A stretch of 47,500 bases of DNA from Mesostigma viride. Lineage: Eukaryota > Streptophyta > Mesostigmatophyceae > Mesostigmatales > Mesostigmataceae. How positions within the stretch are numbered: the stretch's first letter is position 1; the number at the start of each line of letters is the position of its first letter. A program made the translations under genes and the position numbers. Of the stretch, positions 28,905 to 39,806 are shown piece after piece. The stretch covers positions 6,537,501 to 6,585,000 of the forward strand of contig RPFO01000104.1 of assembly GCA_009746045.1 (NCBI GenBank), given 5' to 3'. The notes beneath the pieces are model-generated. The model did no database searches. It was not told where the DNA came from and saw only the letters and a program-made list of their open reading frames with translations.

Positions 28905-31609
28905 AACATGTCCGAGCGGCACGCCGCCTTCATATTGGCCGCCCTGCCGCCAACGACGACACCCCCCTACATGGCGCCATGGCCCAATACAGGTGGTGGG
29001 ATTGGCGAGTCGTACCCTTGGAACATGTCCCCGGCACCTTTACCGGCGCCGCTTTTCGCAAAGCCGCAGGGCATCGGGAAACGTTTTGGAAACGAATGTT
29101 ACATGCATTTCTGCCCCACGGTTTTTGCATTGAAGGCAAGAGTTTCAAAGCTCGGTCTCGCCGCCGCCCGCCTCCCCTCCGTCCCCGCCCTCTTATGTTC
29201 ATCCGTGCCTGGCGTCTGAAGCACAATCTCCACCCATATCGCCCCTATCCCCCCAGCGTCACCCCGGCCCCTCCACCTTCCACACATGTGTCCACCGATC
29301 CTTCCCTTTACTCCACCAGTCTCCGCTGCTTACGTCACATGTCTCGGCTTATGCAACGCGGCAACTTTCATGCATCCTATCTCGAAGCCTGCAGCTTGAA
29401 GAAGCTTACCAGCTTACACATTGCCGTCGGGTCGTGCTCCCCAGCTGATCTGCAAGTCCCCCGCTCCCATGCCACTAGTCTGCGAGGCCTTCTCTCACGT
29501 ATCATTCGGCACCGTGTCAATGGGAATGCAGATGCACTGCGTCCGCGCCGTTTGCTGATCTCACCTTTCATTCATGCTGCGATGGATGAGCTGTGTTTGC
29601 CACACATTCTGCATTTGCCGCAAGTGCAGGCTGCGATGCCGCTCGTGGTGCGCAACACTTTCGGCACTCCCATTGCCGCCTGGCATTACTCTCCCACCTT
29701 GGGACAAATGGTTTTCAGCAACGGGAAGGTCAGCCGCGATACAACGCCCACCGAGCTGGCCACCATCTTGGCAGGGCCCTGCCCCTGCCAACAACAACGG
29801 TATTTCAAGTACCTTGATCCCACCTCACAGCACGTCATGACCGCTGACCTCAGCATCCTGCCGAGCCACACGCTTGTAGACCTTTTTGCCAAAGGCACCA
29901 AGTTTCGGCCGTGGGTCCAGCGCACGTGTGCCAAAGAGGTGAATGCACTGCTCTCCACATCACTGCGCAAATTTTGCAATGCCATGAGCACGGACCTACA
30001 GCTTGCTCCCCTTGCCATGGAACCGTGGTTTCGCGCCGTCATTCACGAATGCAATGCACGTCTCACCAGGCTTGATTACCGTCTCCAGCAGGTCCACCGC
30101 ACCACCTGGCTCAACACCACAGATAAAGCACTTCTTGACCACTTCAAGCAGGACTTTATCATCACGTGTGTTGACAAGAGTGCCAACAACTTTGCTTTCA
30201 TATGCAAGAAGCACTACCTTGCTACTTTGCAACACGAGTTGGCGTCCAGCCCTACCTATGTTCAGCGTGCACAGTCCACCGCCAGTATCACCGCTGCTCA
30301 TCGGGCTTTTCTGCACAGCCAAAACATTTTTGCTCGGGCATTCCTTAAGCGGCAGCGACGCGCCACCACCACTACGTTCCCATATCTGTATCTCACTCTT
30401 AAGCTGCACAAAACTCCTGTTGCTTTGCGCACCATTGCTGCGTCGCATTCAGCCCCACTGATGCCTCTCTCGAAACTCATCTGCCATGCTTTGAATGCTC
30501 TTCTCCCCGAAGCCAATGCATTATGGGTGGAGGTGCTGTCGAATGCCGGGTATGAATGCGCTGGTAGTTGGATCGTCATAGACTCAGCCCAAGTACGCCT
30601 ACGCCTTGCCGCCCTTAGCCGTTCTAAGACAGCAGCAGAGAAACGTATACCTATGCCCATAGCCACCTATGATTTCACCACTCTATATACCACACTAGAT
30701 TTGCACGATTTGAAAGCTCGTTTAGATAGCCTCCTTACTCGTCTGTATGCACGTAGGCCTCACGGGCGCAACCACCTGCACGTGCGTGTTTCTCAGACCA
30801 AGCCCACGGCAACGTGGCTCTCAGGGATCGCGGCAGGTGCTATCGTGCGGGATGGTTATAATTATATTATCACGAAGGCTGACCTTGTCCATTGGATCTC
30901 TTATCTTGTTGATAACACCTTCATCTGTTTTGCGGGCAATGTATACCAACAAGCTATCGGCATCCCTATGGGCACTAACTGTGCCGGGCTCCTTGCAAAC
31001 CTCTATCTATACACTTATGAGCTTGCATTCATGGAGAATCTCATTGCCTCAAACGATGATGTTCTCATCAGGCGTTTTATCCATACATGTCGATACATTG
31101 ATGATGTCATCGCTTTCGACAACCCTGATTTCGCAACCCATTTGTATATCACCGCTGGTCTGCCTGGCATCTACCCGCAAGCGTCCCTCACATTAAAGCT
31201 CACGTCGGAGGATACTCATTGCAATTACCTCGATCTTAACATTACCCATAACAAGAAGGGCTGGCGTACGGCTATCTATGATAAGCGCAAGGATCCTAAA
31301 TACCAACAAATTCCTTTTATTCGTTACCCCGATATTCACAGTCTCCTTTCCCACACAGCAAAATATGGTGTTGTTCTTTCTCAGTTACATCGTTTTTCCC
31401 GTCTTTGTTCTTATCGTGTTGATTTCATCACGACTCTTGTTGAACTCTTGCAGCGTTTATTGGTCAAAGACTATGACCGAGCCATTATGCTCCGTCAAGT
31501 CCGATGTTTTTTGCAACGTCACCCACATCTGTTCGGTGCTGCCCCTTGGCACAAGCTCTACAAACAGGTCGTGGACCGGCTGGATCGCATAGTATCTCCG
31601 CACATCTGA
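28905..31609 (+). pseudogene. Penelope-like protein, rest of GIY-YIG plus reverse transcriptase
   Basis: The frame is open from inside the right TIR of C (an accidental ATG at 28892) to the stop at 31607-31609; native coding resumes at 28905. The first 80 residues finish the nuclease (WWDWRVVPLEHVPG, AAGHRETFWKRML, HGFCIEG). A long connector has GPCPCQQQRY and DLSILPSHTLVDLFAKGTKFR. RT motifs are CVDKSANNFAFICKKHY, YLTLKLHKTP, ATYDFTTLYTTL (motif A, Asp at 30671), IGIPMGTNCAGLLANLYLY (motif B) and YIDDVIAF (31094 onwards, the catalytic DD). YLDLNI and YDKRKDP follow in the thumb. The RT part itself is undamaged; only the C insertion separates it from its start. Confidence 0.88.
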
Positions 31610-32165
31610 ACCCTGTGATGCCAGATCTCCTTTGCGGCCGTTCCGAGCTTGGCACTGGATTCGTTGTCCACATCGTCGCGTCGCTGCCGCAACACGATGT
31701 TTTCTGGCATCCGCGGGCTTTTGGTTCCCGCCGCACATTTGAAAGTGCTGTCCTCCGGCTTTTTGCCTTTGCACCGTGTGCAGTTCTTGGACGTTTGGAA
31801 TCATGGCATGGCTAACGTGATGACTGACTAGCTAGACCTTTTCAGTGGTTTTCCATTTGCGGGTATTTCCTCGTAAATGGTGGGAGAGCGATCGCAGCAA
31901 TGGTGCTCACCACTAGACACTCCCGGCCAGTTAGGCTAGAAACACACGCCCTGATCAAGCATGCTGTTTCCGGCCCCACCGTCTAGGTCATCTAGTCGCT
32001 CCACACGTAAGCCAGCCATAATTTCAATGCACAAGGATACACATTTCCATCACCATTCATCTTCATCATCCTGAACGACTCGAAAACGCGGAAAAGATAA
32101 CGGCAGGCTCGAGCTACCATGGTCCGGATTCTCCCGATTTCTGGCCTGCGCTGGTTGTCTCTTTG
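31610..32165 (+). other. 3' region of the Penelope-like element
   Basis: About 550 bp after the RT stop, without a poly(A) tail or simple-repeat end. Short frames are present but none looks coding. It ends directly at the second GTATAAAATCAAT. Confidence 0.6.
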
Positions 32166-32178
32166 GTATAAAATCAAT

Positions 32179-32516
32179 TTCCTGAGTTTCGTCAGAAAAT
32201 TCGAACGAAAACGTAAATGCCATGCGTGGGCGCAAGCCGCCATGGCCAGGTCGTCGTTTTCCGGAATGCACGTTGTACGTGGAAAAGTACCCTGACCCCT
32301 TGTACTTTGACCGGCCAGAACACCTCTATAACTTTGTCAGAAGTATGCAAACCCTAGTACCATGCTGTGAGGAAAATTATAAACTTTCGATCTTCTCAGC
32401 TAAACTTTTCCTAATTCTCAATAGTTTTCGCGGCATTTGGTCCCCCGAGAAGGGGCCGACGTGTCGGCTGTAACTCAGATTTAGGCGGAAAATCGGCAGC
32501 CAGACCATTTAGGGGC
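32179..32516. other. Right arm of element A
   Basis: It is collinear with 34445-34793 of B and ends in the TIR CCATTTAGGGGC. It is non-coding. Confidence 0.8.
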
Positions 32517-32518
32517 TA

Positions 32519-33085
32519 CCTAGGGAACTGTCGCAATAAGACACAAGCTCCACGGGCTTATCCCAGTCTACACCTTGTAACATCAACCCGGGTGAGGCCA
32601 TGCAGGAGGTACTGCACAATCACCGCACGGTCAATAAGGCACAGTACATTGTCAGGCAGTCGGCTAAGGACAGCCAAATCAGGGCTAGTGGTGCAGGCCA
32701 GCCAATTAAGCTTGCCACGCAATGTCCCACACTCAGACGCAAGAAGCGGCCCACTGCTGCTCATCACCTCCTTAACCAAATCCTGCACATAGCTGCCCTT
32801 GGGCTGAAGCAACATCGCCCACTTGCCGTGCTCATCGTGATCCATGACAGTGTCCATGCCCATGAACTGAACCACCTTGCCCGGCTCACGGAAAATAAGC
32901 TTGCCCACAGGGTACCTGGCATGCACAATGCTATGGAACCAGGCAATCCATTCACGCGGGCCAAAGCAATCACAGTCATCCGCATGTACGAACACAAACA
33001 CCAGCTCGCCCTTCCAGACGCCCACAAACAAGGAGGGGTCCAAGTCACTGTACACCATGCGAGCTGTGTCAAGGAGAAGGCGCTC
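32519..33085 (-). pseudogene. pol: H pol: RT C-terminal half and start of RNase H
   Basis: Reading from 33085 down the minus strand gives RLLLDTARMVYSDLDPSLFVG and then VFVFVHADDCDCFGP, which holds the RT active site as HADD. Next come FREPGKVVQFMGMD, LQPKGSYVQDLVKEV, LRGKLNWLACTTSPDLAVLSRLP, and after a frame change VDWDKPVELVSYCDSSL, the first RNase H strand. These align with copia-1 (CGMQATLF, LQAGGDYKQTIV, LRGMWAWFASICGPSLMVHSRMP, FVDSSM). The next residues, DARVLTKMRG, lie 28.8 kb away at 3698 because A is inserted here. Confidence 0.88.
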
Positions 33086-33087
33086 TA

Positions 33088-34793
33088 GCCCCTAAATGGG
33101 CGGAAATGCTGCCGATAAATCGGCAGTAACTCACCTATTTTGTAAACCAGCCCCTGTACAACCTAGCAATATCCAATGGCTGTCCTTGGGGGGCAAGCAT
33201 GTCCATGAGTTGCCCTAAGCCGTGATATATCACAACCTCACATATATTCATCGTAGGCCATGTATAACTGCCGTCAAAGTCAGGGGGGTCAAGACGAGCG
33301 TTTTCATTTTTGGTAGAATGTGCATTTTGAATTATGTTGTAAGAGCTAGGCACCTACCACTTCAGGGATGATAAACAATTAGTTGCTGAACAGTTTGAGC
33401 CATTGGGGTCATCATTTGGGTGGGTATACCAGCAGTTACACCCAGTACAGCCCATAGGAGTACCGTTGGTAAAAAGCAACCAAGGGGGTAGGAGTGGGCA
33501 TACTACCTACTAATACCTACTAATATGGCCCCCAACCATGCCACACAATACATTTCCCTTCCACAATGATGGGGAAACATAACTGCGTCATCACACTGCC
33601 CTTACATGGCACCTATGTGCAGGTGCCACCTTGTCCATGCACGTAGGTAACGTGGTACGGATACCCTACGCAAGGCATGCATTCTAGGAGCCGGCAGCCA
33701 CCAACAAACTAGTGATTTTAAGCCTATTTCAGTTTGCCCTGGCAAGGATAAACTAGGCCTAAGCTGCTATAGCTTGCCAGGTGATGGCCAGCACACCTGG
33801 TGGCACATGCTGACAATGGGAAGCTTCTACTCACCGGTTACATGCTTGATGATGCCACAGAGACCAGCCAACTGCCTCACACTCGAATGCAATATGTGTG
33901 TGGGAAATGTATAACAAACATATATGGAGGTATTCAAACCCATACAGCCTCTAAAACTTATCACCATCACCCTGTGGCAGGTCAACTGACTGAGGGAAGC
34001 ATCTAAGAAGGGTGTTTTAGAAAGGGGCCAGGCCAGGGTCAAGAAAGAGCATGAATAATGCAAAAAGAATGTGCTACACAAGCTAGAACGTATATATAAA
34101 CGTCAAACATCGATAGGAAAACGATGCTTAAGCTTTACCAGGCATGGATGGCGTTACCTTGGCCCAGGCGGTGGCCGCAAAATGGCGCATTTCGGCACAC
34201 CAAAGTTGTGCAGCATGGTCGCTGGATTCGGCGATTTCTGGCCACCCTTGCACGTTCACGACTACCATGTATCATAAAAAGTACAAAGAAACCAATATGT
34301 CCTTTAAAATACGCCGGAAAGGTATTGCTGTCAACGTTTCTATCGTCCGGCCTGATCGCAGTTTTTTCCAGCAAGAACGCTGCCGAAACCTATCAAATGG
34401 CATTCCCGCGAACCAAAAATTGGCCTGTATGATCTTTAGGACGTATAAAATCAATATCCTAAGTTTGGCCAGAAAATTCCAACTCAAACGTAAATGCCAT
34501 GCGTGGGCGCAAGCCGCCATGGCCAGGTCGTCGTTTTCCGGAATGCACTTTGTACGTGAAAAAGTACCCTGACCCCTTGTACTTTGACCGGCCAGAACAC
34601 CTCCATAACTTTGTCAAAATATAGCAAACCCTAGTATCATGTTCTGGAGAAACTTATAAACTTTCATTCTTCTCAGCTAAACGTTTCCTAATTCCCAATG
34701 GTATTCTCGCAAACTGGTCCCCCGAGTAGGTGCCGACAAATCGGCTGTAAGTCACTTTTTGGCGGAAAATCGGCAGCAAGACCATTTAGGGGC
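33088..34793. mobile_element. Element B: 1.7-kb uninterrupted relative of A
   Basis: TIRs GCCCCTAAATGG and CCATTTAGGGGC are flanked by TA (33086-33087, 34794-34795; CTAG also fits). Its removal joins AWRLSL and ERLLLDTARMVYSDL of the H reverse transcriptase in frame. B holds the empty sites for all three retroelements in A. It has no transposase, so it is a long MITE-like element moved by another copy. Confidence 0.92.
33135..33353 (-). other. Peptide-like segment conserved between A and B (copy in B)
   Basis: Same frame as 3745-3966, with FDGSYTWPTMNICEVVIY and GQLMDMLAPQGQPLDI. Unknown; see the copy in A. Confidence 0.3.
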
Positions 34794-34795
34794 TA

Positions 34796-34991
34796 GGCTC
34801 AGGCGCCAAGCCCGTGGACCAGCCACGGTCCCATCAACCGCCTTTATCAACCGCATAAACTTCTTTCCTACAAGAGGCTCCCAGATTTTGGGTGTCCTAA
34901 CATAGAGGGGTGTGGTTCCATCCCATAGCCGAGCACTTTCATTGGCATCCCCGTGGAGGTAAGCCTTTGAAAAATCTAGCACAACGGACCC
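34796..34991 (-). pseudogene. pol: H pol: RT middle segment (motif A)
   Basis: The minus strand reads VVLDFSKAYLHGDANESARLWD, PLYVRTPKIWEP and KAVDGTVAGPRAWRLSL. It matches copia-1 VLLDFKRAFLKSDPEVARRVW, YCVEVPAIWKL and LEGLRSSPIIWRLTL, and copia-2 DDFTRAFLHGDPQVARATW. The Asp of LDFSKAYL is RT motif A. The segment is framed by S1 on one side and B on the other. Confidence 0.88.
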
Positions 34992-34995
34992 ATGT

Positions 34996-36768
34996 TGTTA
35001 ATCATCCCACGGTCCTAAATTTAGGACTTTGTCCTAAATCGTCCTAGTGGTCACTATAACCGAGGTACCGGGGGGGGGGGTCACTATATGGACCGTACCC
35101 CATGTGGACCGTACCCGGCATGATGTACCCGACCCGTGGTACCGGCACATGGTACCCGGATTCCGTACCCGGGTACCGGGTATAATGGCGGGAAAGTAGG
35201 TACCTCGACCAAAAATATAACCGATTTTGGAGCGAAAAAGTGGGTGCGGGAATGAAGTGAGGTGGATATGGCGACCTGACAATGGTGGCCGGCGTTTTCA
35301 CGTGCGTTTATCATTTCGGGCGCCCAGTAGCAAAAACGAAAGGTTGTTAGTTATGCTTAAAGGCTGTGAATATTTTCTGCGCAAGTTTTTATGTGTAGCG
35401 CTGTATCACAGCGGCACAACACAAATGGGTCGCAGATCGCCTGCTCGCGGAGGGTCGATTTTGGCACAAACATGTTAGTGTATTAGCAATGGTGGTGCGA
35501 ATCAAGCCAGGAAATTTTTGTGGACGATTTTTATTATAGTCTGGAGTTTAGAAACGGAGTATTTGACATGGGAGCGCCTGGGCCGTGATATTCTTGCCCG
35601 ATTTCCATTGTCGACCATGTTTTAGGGACGTTCAGGCTGGGCAGCGAGCGCACCTTATAGGTCTTCACTTTCGGTATTTCTTGGACCTAGAACGCAGCAC
35701 AAGCGTGGTTTATATCATTGTCGAACCGGTTGGCCAGCTTTGGTGCGCTCAGCTCTCGGAAAGCTGACCTCGCTGCGGATTTCAGCGACTTTTTTGCAAC
35801 CATCTGGAATGAGGCGACGTAAGTAGCAGGTAAGTGCCGGGTTGTCCTAGATCATGAGTGTAACTGGCAACGCTGTCGTGGTGTTTTGAGTCAGCCAGCT
35901 ATGCCTAAAAAGAGGGGACGCTCTCTGTGCACATAACTGTCACACATAGTTGGTTTACGTCATACAATTTTTTACGTCTCTATCTTCGTCGTCCGCTGCA
36001 GCTAAAACACACATGCGTAAGAGCAGTTTTACTCATGTGTTAGTTATAAACCATGGTCCTATGGCCTGCAGTCGTTCAGGGTGTTCTCAGACAGTATATA
36101 CAGTATGGTTTACGTGTTACATGCACCCTGAATTCGCTCACAAAGCGTTGCATGTTAGCACAACGTTGTTTTGTAACTTGATTTGGCTGCATTCATGTGT
36201 TAGTTGCAATGCAAATGCAATGTTTTTTCATCGCTGGGTGGTGGCCAGCATGTCCGTGATGTCAAAGAAGGTTTGGCATATGCTTAGAGAAAGTTTACCG
36301 CAAGGGGTGGGCCATGTTCAAGCCGGGCAACCTCAGCAACCATGCAACCCTATATTGCATTACCTGCACCATCTGTGACACCGTTAATCACGCGTATATA
36401 TAGAGGCAGCCACAGCAGGGTATGGCCTTGTTATACGCTGCCCCGCCATCCCAAGGCCTCGTAGGGTCCCCTAGCGCTTGTAAGATGCTCAAGGGACCGT
36501 GTGGATAGCATGGTCATGCGTTGACAATAATTGGTCCTAATGGTCCTAAAACCCACATTTTGGCCAAATTCGCGCTTTGAGGTCTGGCAGGTGGCAGGGC
36601 CCATTCATGCACTAAATGTAATTATTTGACCCCAGGTTTTTGATAGAAACTAAAAAAGTGTGTTATCTGTCATGGGCACGAATGCCAGGGTCAAATTTTA
36701 ATGTTTGCATATATATTTTTTAATTCCACTTGGTCCTAAATTTAGGACTTTTACTGGGAAGATGGACA
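34996..36768 (+). mobile_element. S1: 1773-bp solo-LTR-like repeat
   Basis: It begins TGTTAATCATCCCA and ends GGGAAGATGGACA. The ends are TGT...ACA, with a 4-bp duplication ATGT (34992-34995, 36769-36772). Removal joins LNRGMPH and GSVVLDF of the H RT in frame. It has a TATATATAG box at 36395 and no ORF of note, which fits a solo LTR left by recombination. Subterminal GGTCCTAAATTTAGGAC palindromes near both ends would also suit a TIR element. S2 is its near-identical sister. Confidence 0.75.
36395..36403 (+). promoter_or_regulatory. TATA box of S1
   Basis: TATATATAG, conserved in S2 at 38423-38431, sits at about four fifths of the repeat, as expected for an LTR U3/R border. Confidence 0.45.
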
Positions 36769-36772
36769 ATGT

Positions 36773-37019
36773 GGCATGCCCCTATTCAAGCGCCCTAGAT
36801 GAAAGCACACTACCATGCGCCACGTATCTTTGTTTAAACCTGGCGCAGTCAAGGCTGAAGGGGGCAGGTCAGAAGATCCAGAAAACTCTAGCACTACAGG
36901 TCTAGCAAATTCTACTTTCCTATCAGTGCCCGGGACGGGCTTCATCTGAAATGTCCACTTAAAGCGAAGCAATCTGCCATCCCTCGGTACAACGTCCACA
37001 GGCTCCACACACCCCAGCC
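36773..37019 (-). pseudogene. pol: H pol: RT N-terminal segment
   Basis: The minus strand reads GCVEPVDVVPRDGRLLRFKWTF, VEFARPVVLEFSGS and then LNKDTWRMVVCFHLGRLNRGMPH. It aligns with copia-1 KLALRFVLKRKV, HVRPVLNEYHGTGS and LHDTWRILLCLYVGLLNRGA. It is held between S1 and S2. Confidence 0.88.
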
Positions 37020-37023
37020 CTAT

Positions 37024-38795
37024 TGTTAAGCCTCCCACGGTCCTTAATTTAGGACTTTGTCCTAAATTAAGGACCAATTTACTATAACCGAGGTACCGGG
37101 GGGGGGGGGTCACTATATGGACCGTACCCCATGTGGACCGTACCCGGCATGATGTACCCGACCCGTGGTACCGGCACATGGTACCCGGATTCCGTACCCG
37201 GGTACCGGGTATAATGGCGGGAAAGTAGGTACCTCGACCAAAAATATAACCGATTTTGGAGCGAAAAAGTGGGTGCGGGAATGATCTGAGGTGGATATGG
37301 CGACCTGACAATCGTGGCCGGCGTTTTCACGTGCGTTTATCATTTCGGGCGCCCAGTAGCAAAAACGAAAGGTCGTTAGTTATGCTTAAAGGCTGTGAAA
37401 TTTTCTGCGCAAGTTTTTATGTGTAGCGCTGTAGCACAGCGGCACAACACAAATGGGTCGCAGATCGCCTGCTCGCGGAGGGTCGATTTTGGCACAAACA
37501 TGTTAGTGTATTAGCAATGGTGGTGCGAATCAAGCCAGGAAATTTGTGTGGACGATTTTGATTATAGTCTGGAGTTTATAAACGGAGTATTTGACATGGG
37601 AGCGCCTGGGCCGTGATATTCTTGCCCGATTTCCATTGTCGACCATGTTTTAGGGACGTTCAGGCTGGGCAGCGAGCGCACCTTATAGGTCTTCACTTTA
37701 GGTTATTCTTGGACCTAGAACGCAGCACAAGCGTGGTTTATATCATTTTCGAACCGGTTGGCCAGCTTTGGTGCGCTCAGCTCTCGGAAAGCTGACCTCG
37801 CTGCGGATTTCAGCGACTTTTTTGCAACCATCTGGAATGAGGCGACGTAAGTAGCAGGTACGTGCCGGGGTGCCCTAGATCATGAGTGTAACTGGCAACG
37901 CTGTCGTGGTGTTTTGAGTCAGTAAGCTATGCCTAAAAAGAGGGGACGCTCTCTGTGCACATAACTGTCACACATAGTTGGTTTACGTCATACAATTTTT
38001 TACGTCTCTATCTTCGTCGTCCGCTGCAGCTAAAACACACATGCGTAAGAGCAGTTTTACTCATGTGTTAGTTATAAACCATGGTCCTATGGCCTGCAGT
38101 CGTTCAGGGTGTTCTCAGACAGTACATACAATATGGTTTACGTGTTACATGCACCCTGAATTCGCTCACAAAGCGTTGCATGTTAGCACAACGTTGTTCT
38201 GAAACTTGATTTGGCTGCATTCATGTGTTAGTTGCAATGCAAATGCAATGTTTTTTCATCGCTGGGTGGTGGCCAGCATGTCCGTGATGTCAAAGAAGGT
38301 TTGGCATATGCTTAGAGAAAGTTTACCGCAAGGGGTGGGCCATGTTCAAGCCGGGCAACCTCAGCAACCATGCAGCCGTATATTGCATTACCTGCACCAT
38401 CTGTGACACCGTTAATCACGCGTATATATAGAGGCAGCCACAGCAGGGTATGGCCTTGTTATACGCTGCCCCGCCATCCCAAGGCCTCGTAGGGTCCCCT
38501 AGCGCTTGTAAGATGCTCAAGGGACCGTGTGGATAGCATGGTCATGCGTTGACACTAATTGGTCCTATTGGTCCTAAATTCTCATTTTGACCAAATTCGC
38601 GGTTTGAGGCCTGCCATGGGCCAGGGTCCATTCAGGCACTAAATGTAATTATTTGAACCCAGTTTTTTGTCCAAAATTCAAAAAGTGTGTTATCTGTCAG
38701 TGGTAAAAATGCCAGGGTCAAAATTTGATGTTTGCACATATATTTTTAAATTCAAACTGGTCCTAAAATAAGGACTTTTCTTGGGAACATGGACA
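37024..38795 (+). mobile_element. S2: 1772-bp solo-LTR-like repeat, sister of S1
   Basis: Same ends (TGTTAAGCCTCCCA...GGGAACATGGACA) with a different 4-bp duplication, CTAT (37020-37023, 38796-38799), so it is an independent insertion and not a tandem copy. It is very similar to S1 over its length, with more divergence in the outer 200 bp at the right. Orientation is the same. Confidence 0.75.
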
Positions 38796-38799
38796 CTAT

Positions 38800-38948
38800 A
38801 GCCATCGTTCCCCCGCAGCCAAGATGGCACCTTGGGTATTGTCTAGACCCTCCTCAGTCGAGACGTGCCTGGCTACATCAAAGAAGGACATGGGGCTCTC
38901 TTTAGCAAAGTCATGGAAATTAAGCCCCAAGCTTTCAGGGGTAAGGGC
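38800..38948 (-). pseudogene. pol: H pol: linker between protease-like and RT segments
   Basis: The minus strand reads ALTPESLGLNFHDFAKESPMSFFDVARHV. It aligns with copia-2 QLSVTSLGLTKRSFAAHSPMSFDDVDL and copia-1 LHPSSIGITHRSLAAHSPLTYD. It is cut by S2 below and the CACTA MITE above. At the S2 junction the frame is off, so H was already damaged or has decayed since. Confidence 0.82.
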
Positions 38949-38951
38949 CTT

Positions 38952-39430
38952 CACTACAATACGCTTCCGCGGACACCTTTTTCAGCGGGGAAAGTGCCCC
39001 GGGGCCTCCGGGGCAAATTCAGAAAGCGATGCGGAACTTAGATACTAAAATTTCGTTTTTGGTTCGTACCGTACAGCCAATCATTTTGCGCCCGGATCAA
39101 ATTGTGATCTGGGCACTGAACACGAAAATTTCAGCGGAACGTACGAAACACCAACGCAACTAGAGAAAATTGTCAGTGACGAAACTGTAGTACCGTGTAC
39201 CCAAGAAAAATGTAGTAGGACTTCGCTAAATTCACGTTCGGAATTTTTCCCCGCAAGATTCCCCCGCAAGATTCCCCCGCATGATTCCCCCTGCTAGGTT
39301 CAGGTCCAGTCGATGCTCGCCAAATGGCGCAAAAAAAAGAAACATGTGTTAAATCAACGGTGCGAATCCTCGTTACCGCTCGGGTAACATTCTCACTCAT
39401 TTCGCGTCTCCTAGGAACCGTATTGTAGTG
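38952..39430. mobile_element. CACTA-type MITE (479 bp)
   Basis: The ends are CACTACAATACGCTTCC and, on the complement of the right end, CACTACAATACGGTTCC. The 3-bp duplication is CTT (38949-38951, 39431-39433). CACTA ends with a 3-bp TSD define this superfamily. Removing it reads DLITPK then ALTPESLG in the H frame. Three CCCCCGCAAGATT-like repeats lie at 39247-39293. It has no coding capacity. Confidence 0.92.
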
Positions 39431-39433
39431 CTT

Positions 39434-39806
39434 AGGGGTAATGAGATCACGGGCAGGATCGCAACTCAGAATCATTGTACTCTACCCCTTTCAGGGCTGC
39501 CACCATAGGCAAGGAGAGGCCCCTAGTCGCTACATCGAGGGAGAAATTGTTTAATCTCAGGTAACCGAATCCCGCTCGAGACAACTGTGTGCTACTAACT
39601 GTGACCCCGGGTAGGGACAAGAATGGCTAGCTGCCCCAAAAGTGCTGGGCCCTCGTATCCCTCCACCACACACATAGGCGTCTCAACACCCAGGATCTCT
39701 AGTGGGATCTCCCCCAAGACCTTGTAAGACCCCGACCTAGCAAAGTCAGTGACCTGGGTCCACCGGGAGGGAAACAATTAAGGGACAATCATCATCTATA
39801 CACAAT
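39434..39806 (-). pseudogene. pol: H pol: second half of retropepsin-like domain and linker
   Basis: The minus strand reads PSRWTQVTDFARSGSYKVLGE, CVVEGYEGPALLGQ (the ILG-type strand), LPGVTVSST and DPARDLITPK. It matches copia-1 CPWVSDFSGRTHLRVLGE, VLEDYDGPVILGQ and NPGISIRAT. The first half, with DTQA, lies beyond insertion E at 42080. The segment includes the left copy of the E target duplication (39794-39806). Stops and a frame change are present. Confidence 0.85.

Larger units (their letters stand above)
19567..32165 (+). mobile_element. Penelope-like retroelement with N-terminal GIY-YIG, split by element C
   Basis: The 13-mer GTATAAAATCAAT at 19554-19566 recurs at 32166-32178, while B has it once near 34444, so the block between is an insertion into A. 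Without C and its 3-bp duplication it is about 4.4 kb, a normal size for a Penelope-like element. Its single ORF (20366-20720 plus 28908-31609) joins in frame to 1018 codons encoding GIY-YIG then reverse transcriptase. A nuclease ahead of RT is the permuted order described for Chlamys/Naiad-type Penelope-like elements, rather than the C-terminal nuclease of classical Penelope. Confidence 0.85.
3701..32516. mobile_element. Element A: TIR element swollen to 28.8 kb by three nested retroelements
   Basis: Its ends are GCCCCTAAATGG at 3701 and CCATTTAGGGGC ending at 32516, with TA on each side (CTAG palindromes make TA, CTA and CTAG hard to separate). Subterminal motifs of the type CTGCCGAT..ATCGGC follow. 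Subtracting copia-1, copia-2, the Penelope-like element and their TSD copies leaves 1713 bp, almost exactly the 1706 bp of the uninterrupted relative B. The A pieces (3701-4556, 12588-12929, 19390-19566, 32179-32516) are collinear with B. It sits in the RNase H region of H. A TA or CTA target points to Tc1/mariner or PIF/Harbinger-like non-autonomous elements. Confidence 0.88.

Noticed and set aside
28892-28907. ATG at 28892 as the native start of the RT protein
   Set aside because: It lies in the terminal inverted repeat of C; native coding continues from the GIY-YIG half at 20720.
31649-31831. Short ORFs after the RT stop as a second nuclease
   Set aside because: No GIY-YIG or other nuclease motif; the nuclease of this element is N-terminal.
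34996-38795. S1 and S2 as the two LTRs of one retrotransposon
   Set aside because: The 250 bp between them is H reverse transcriptase on the minus strand, and each copy has its own TSD.
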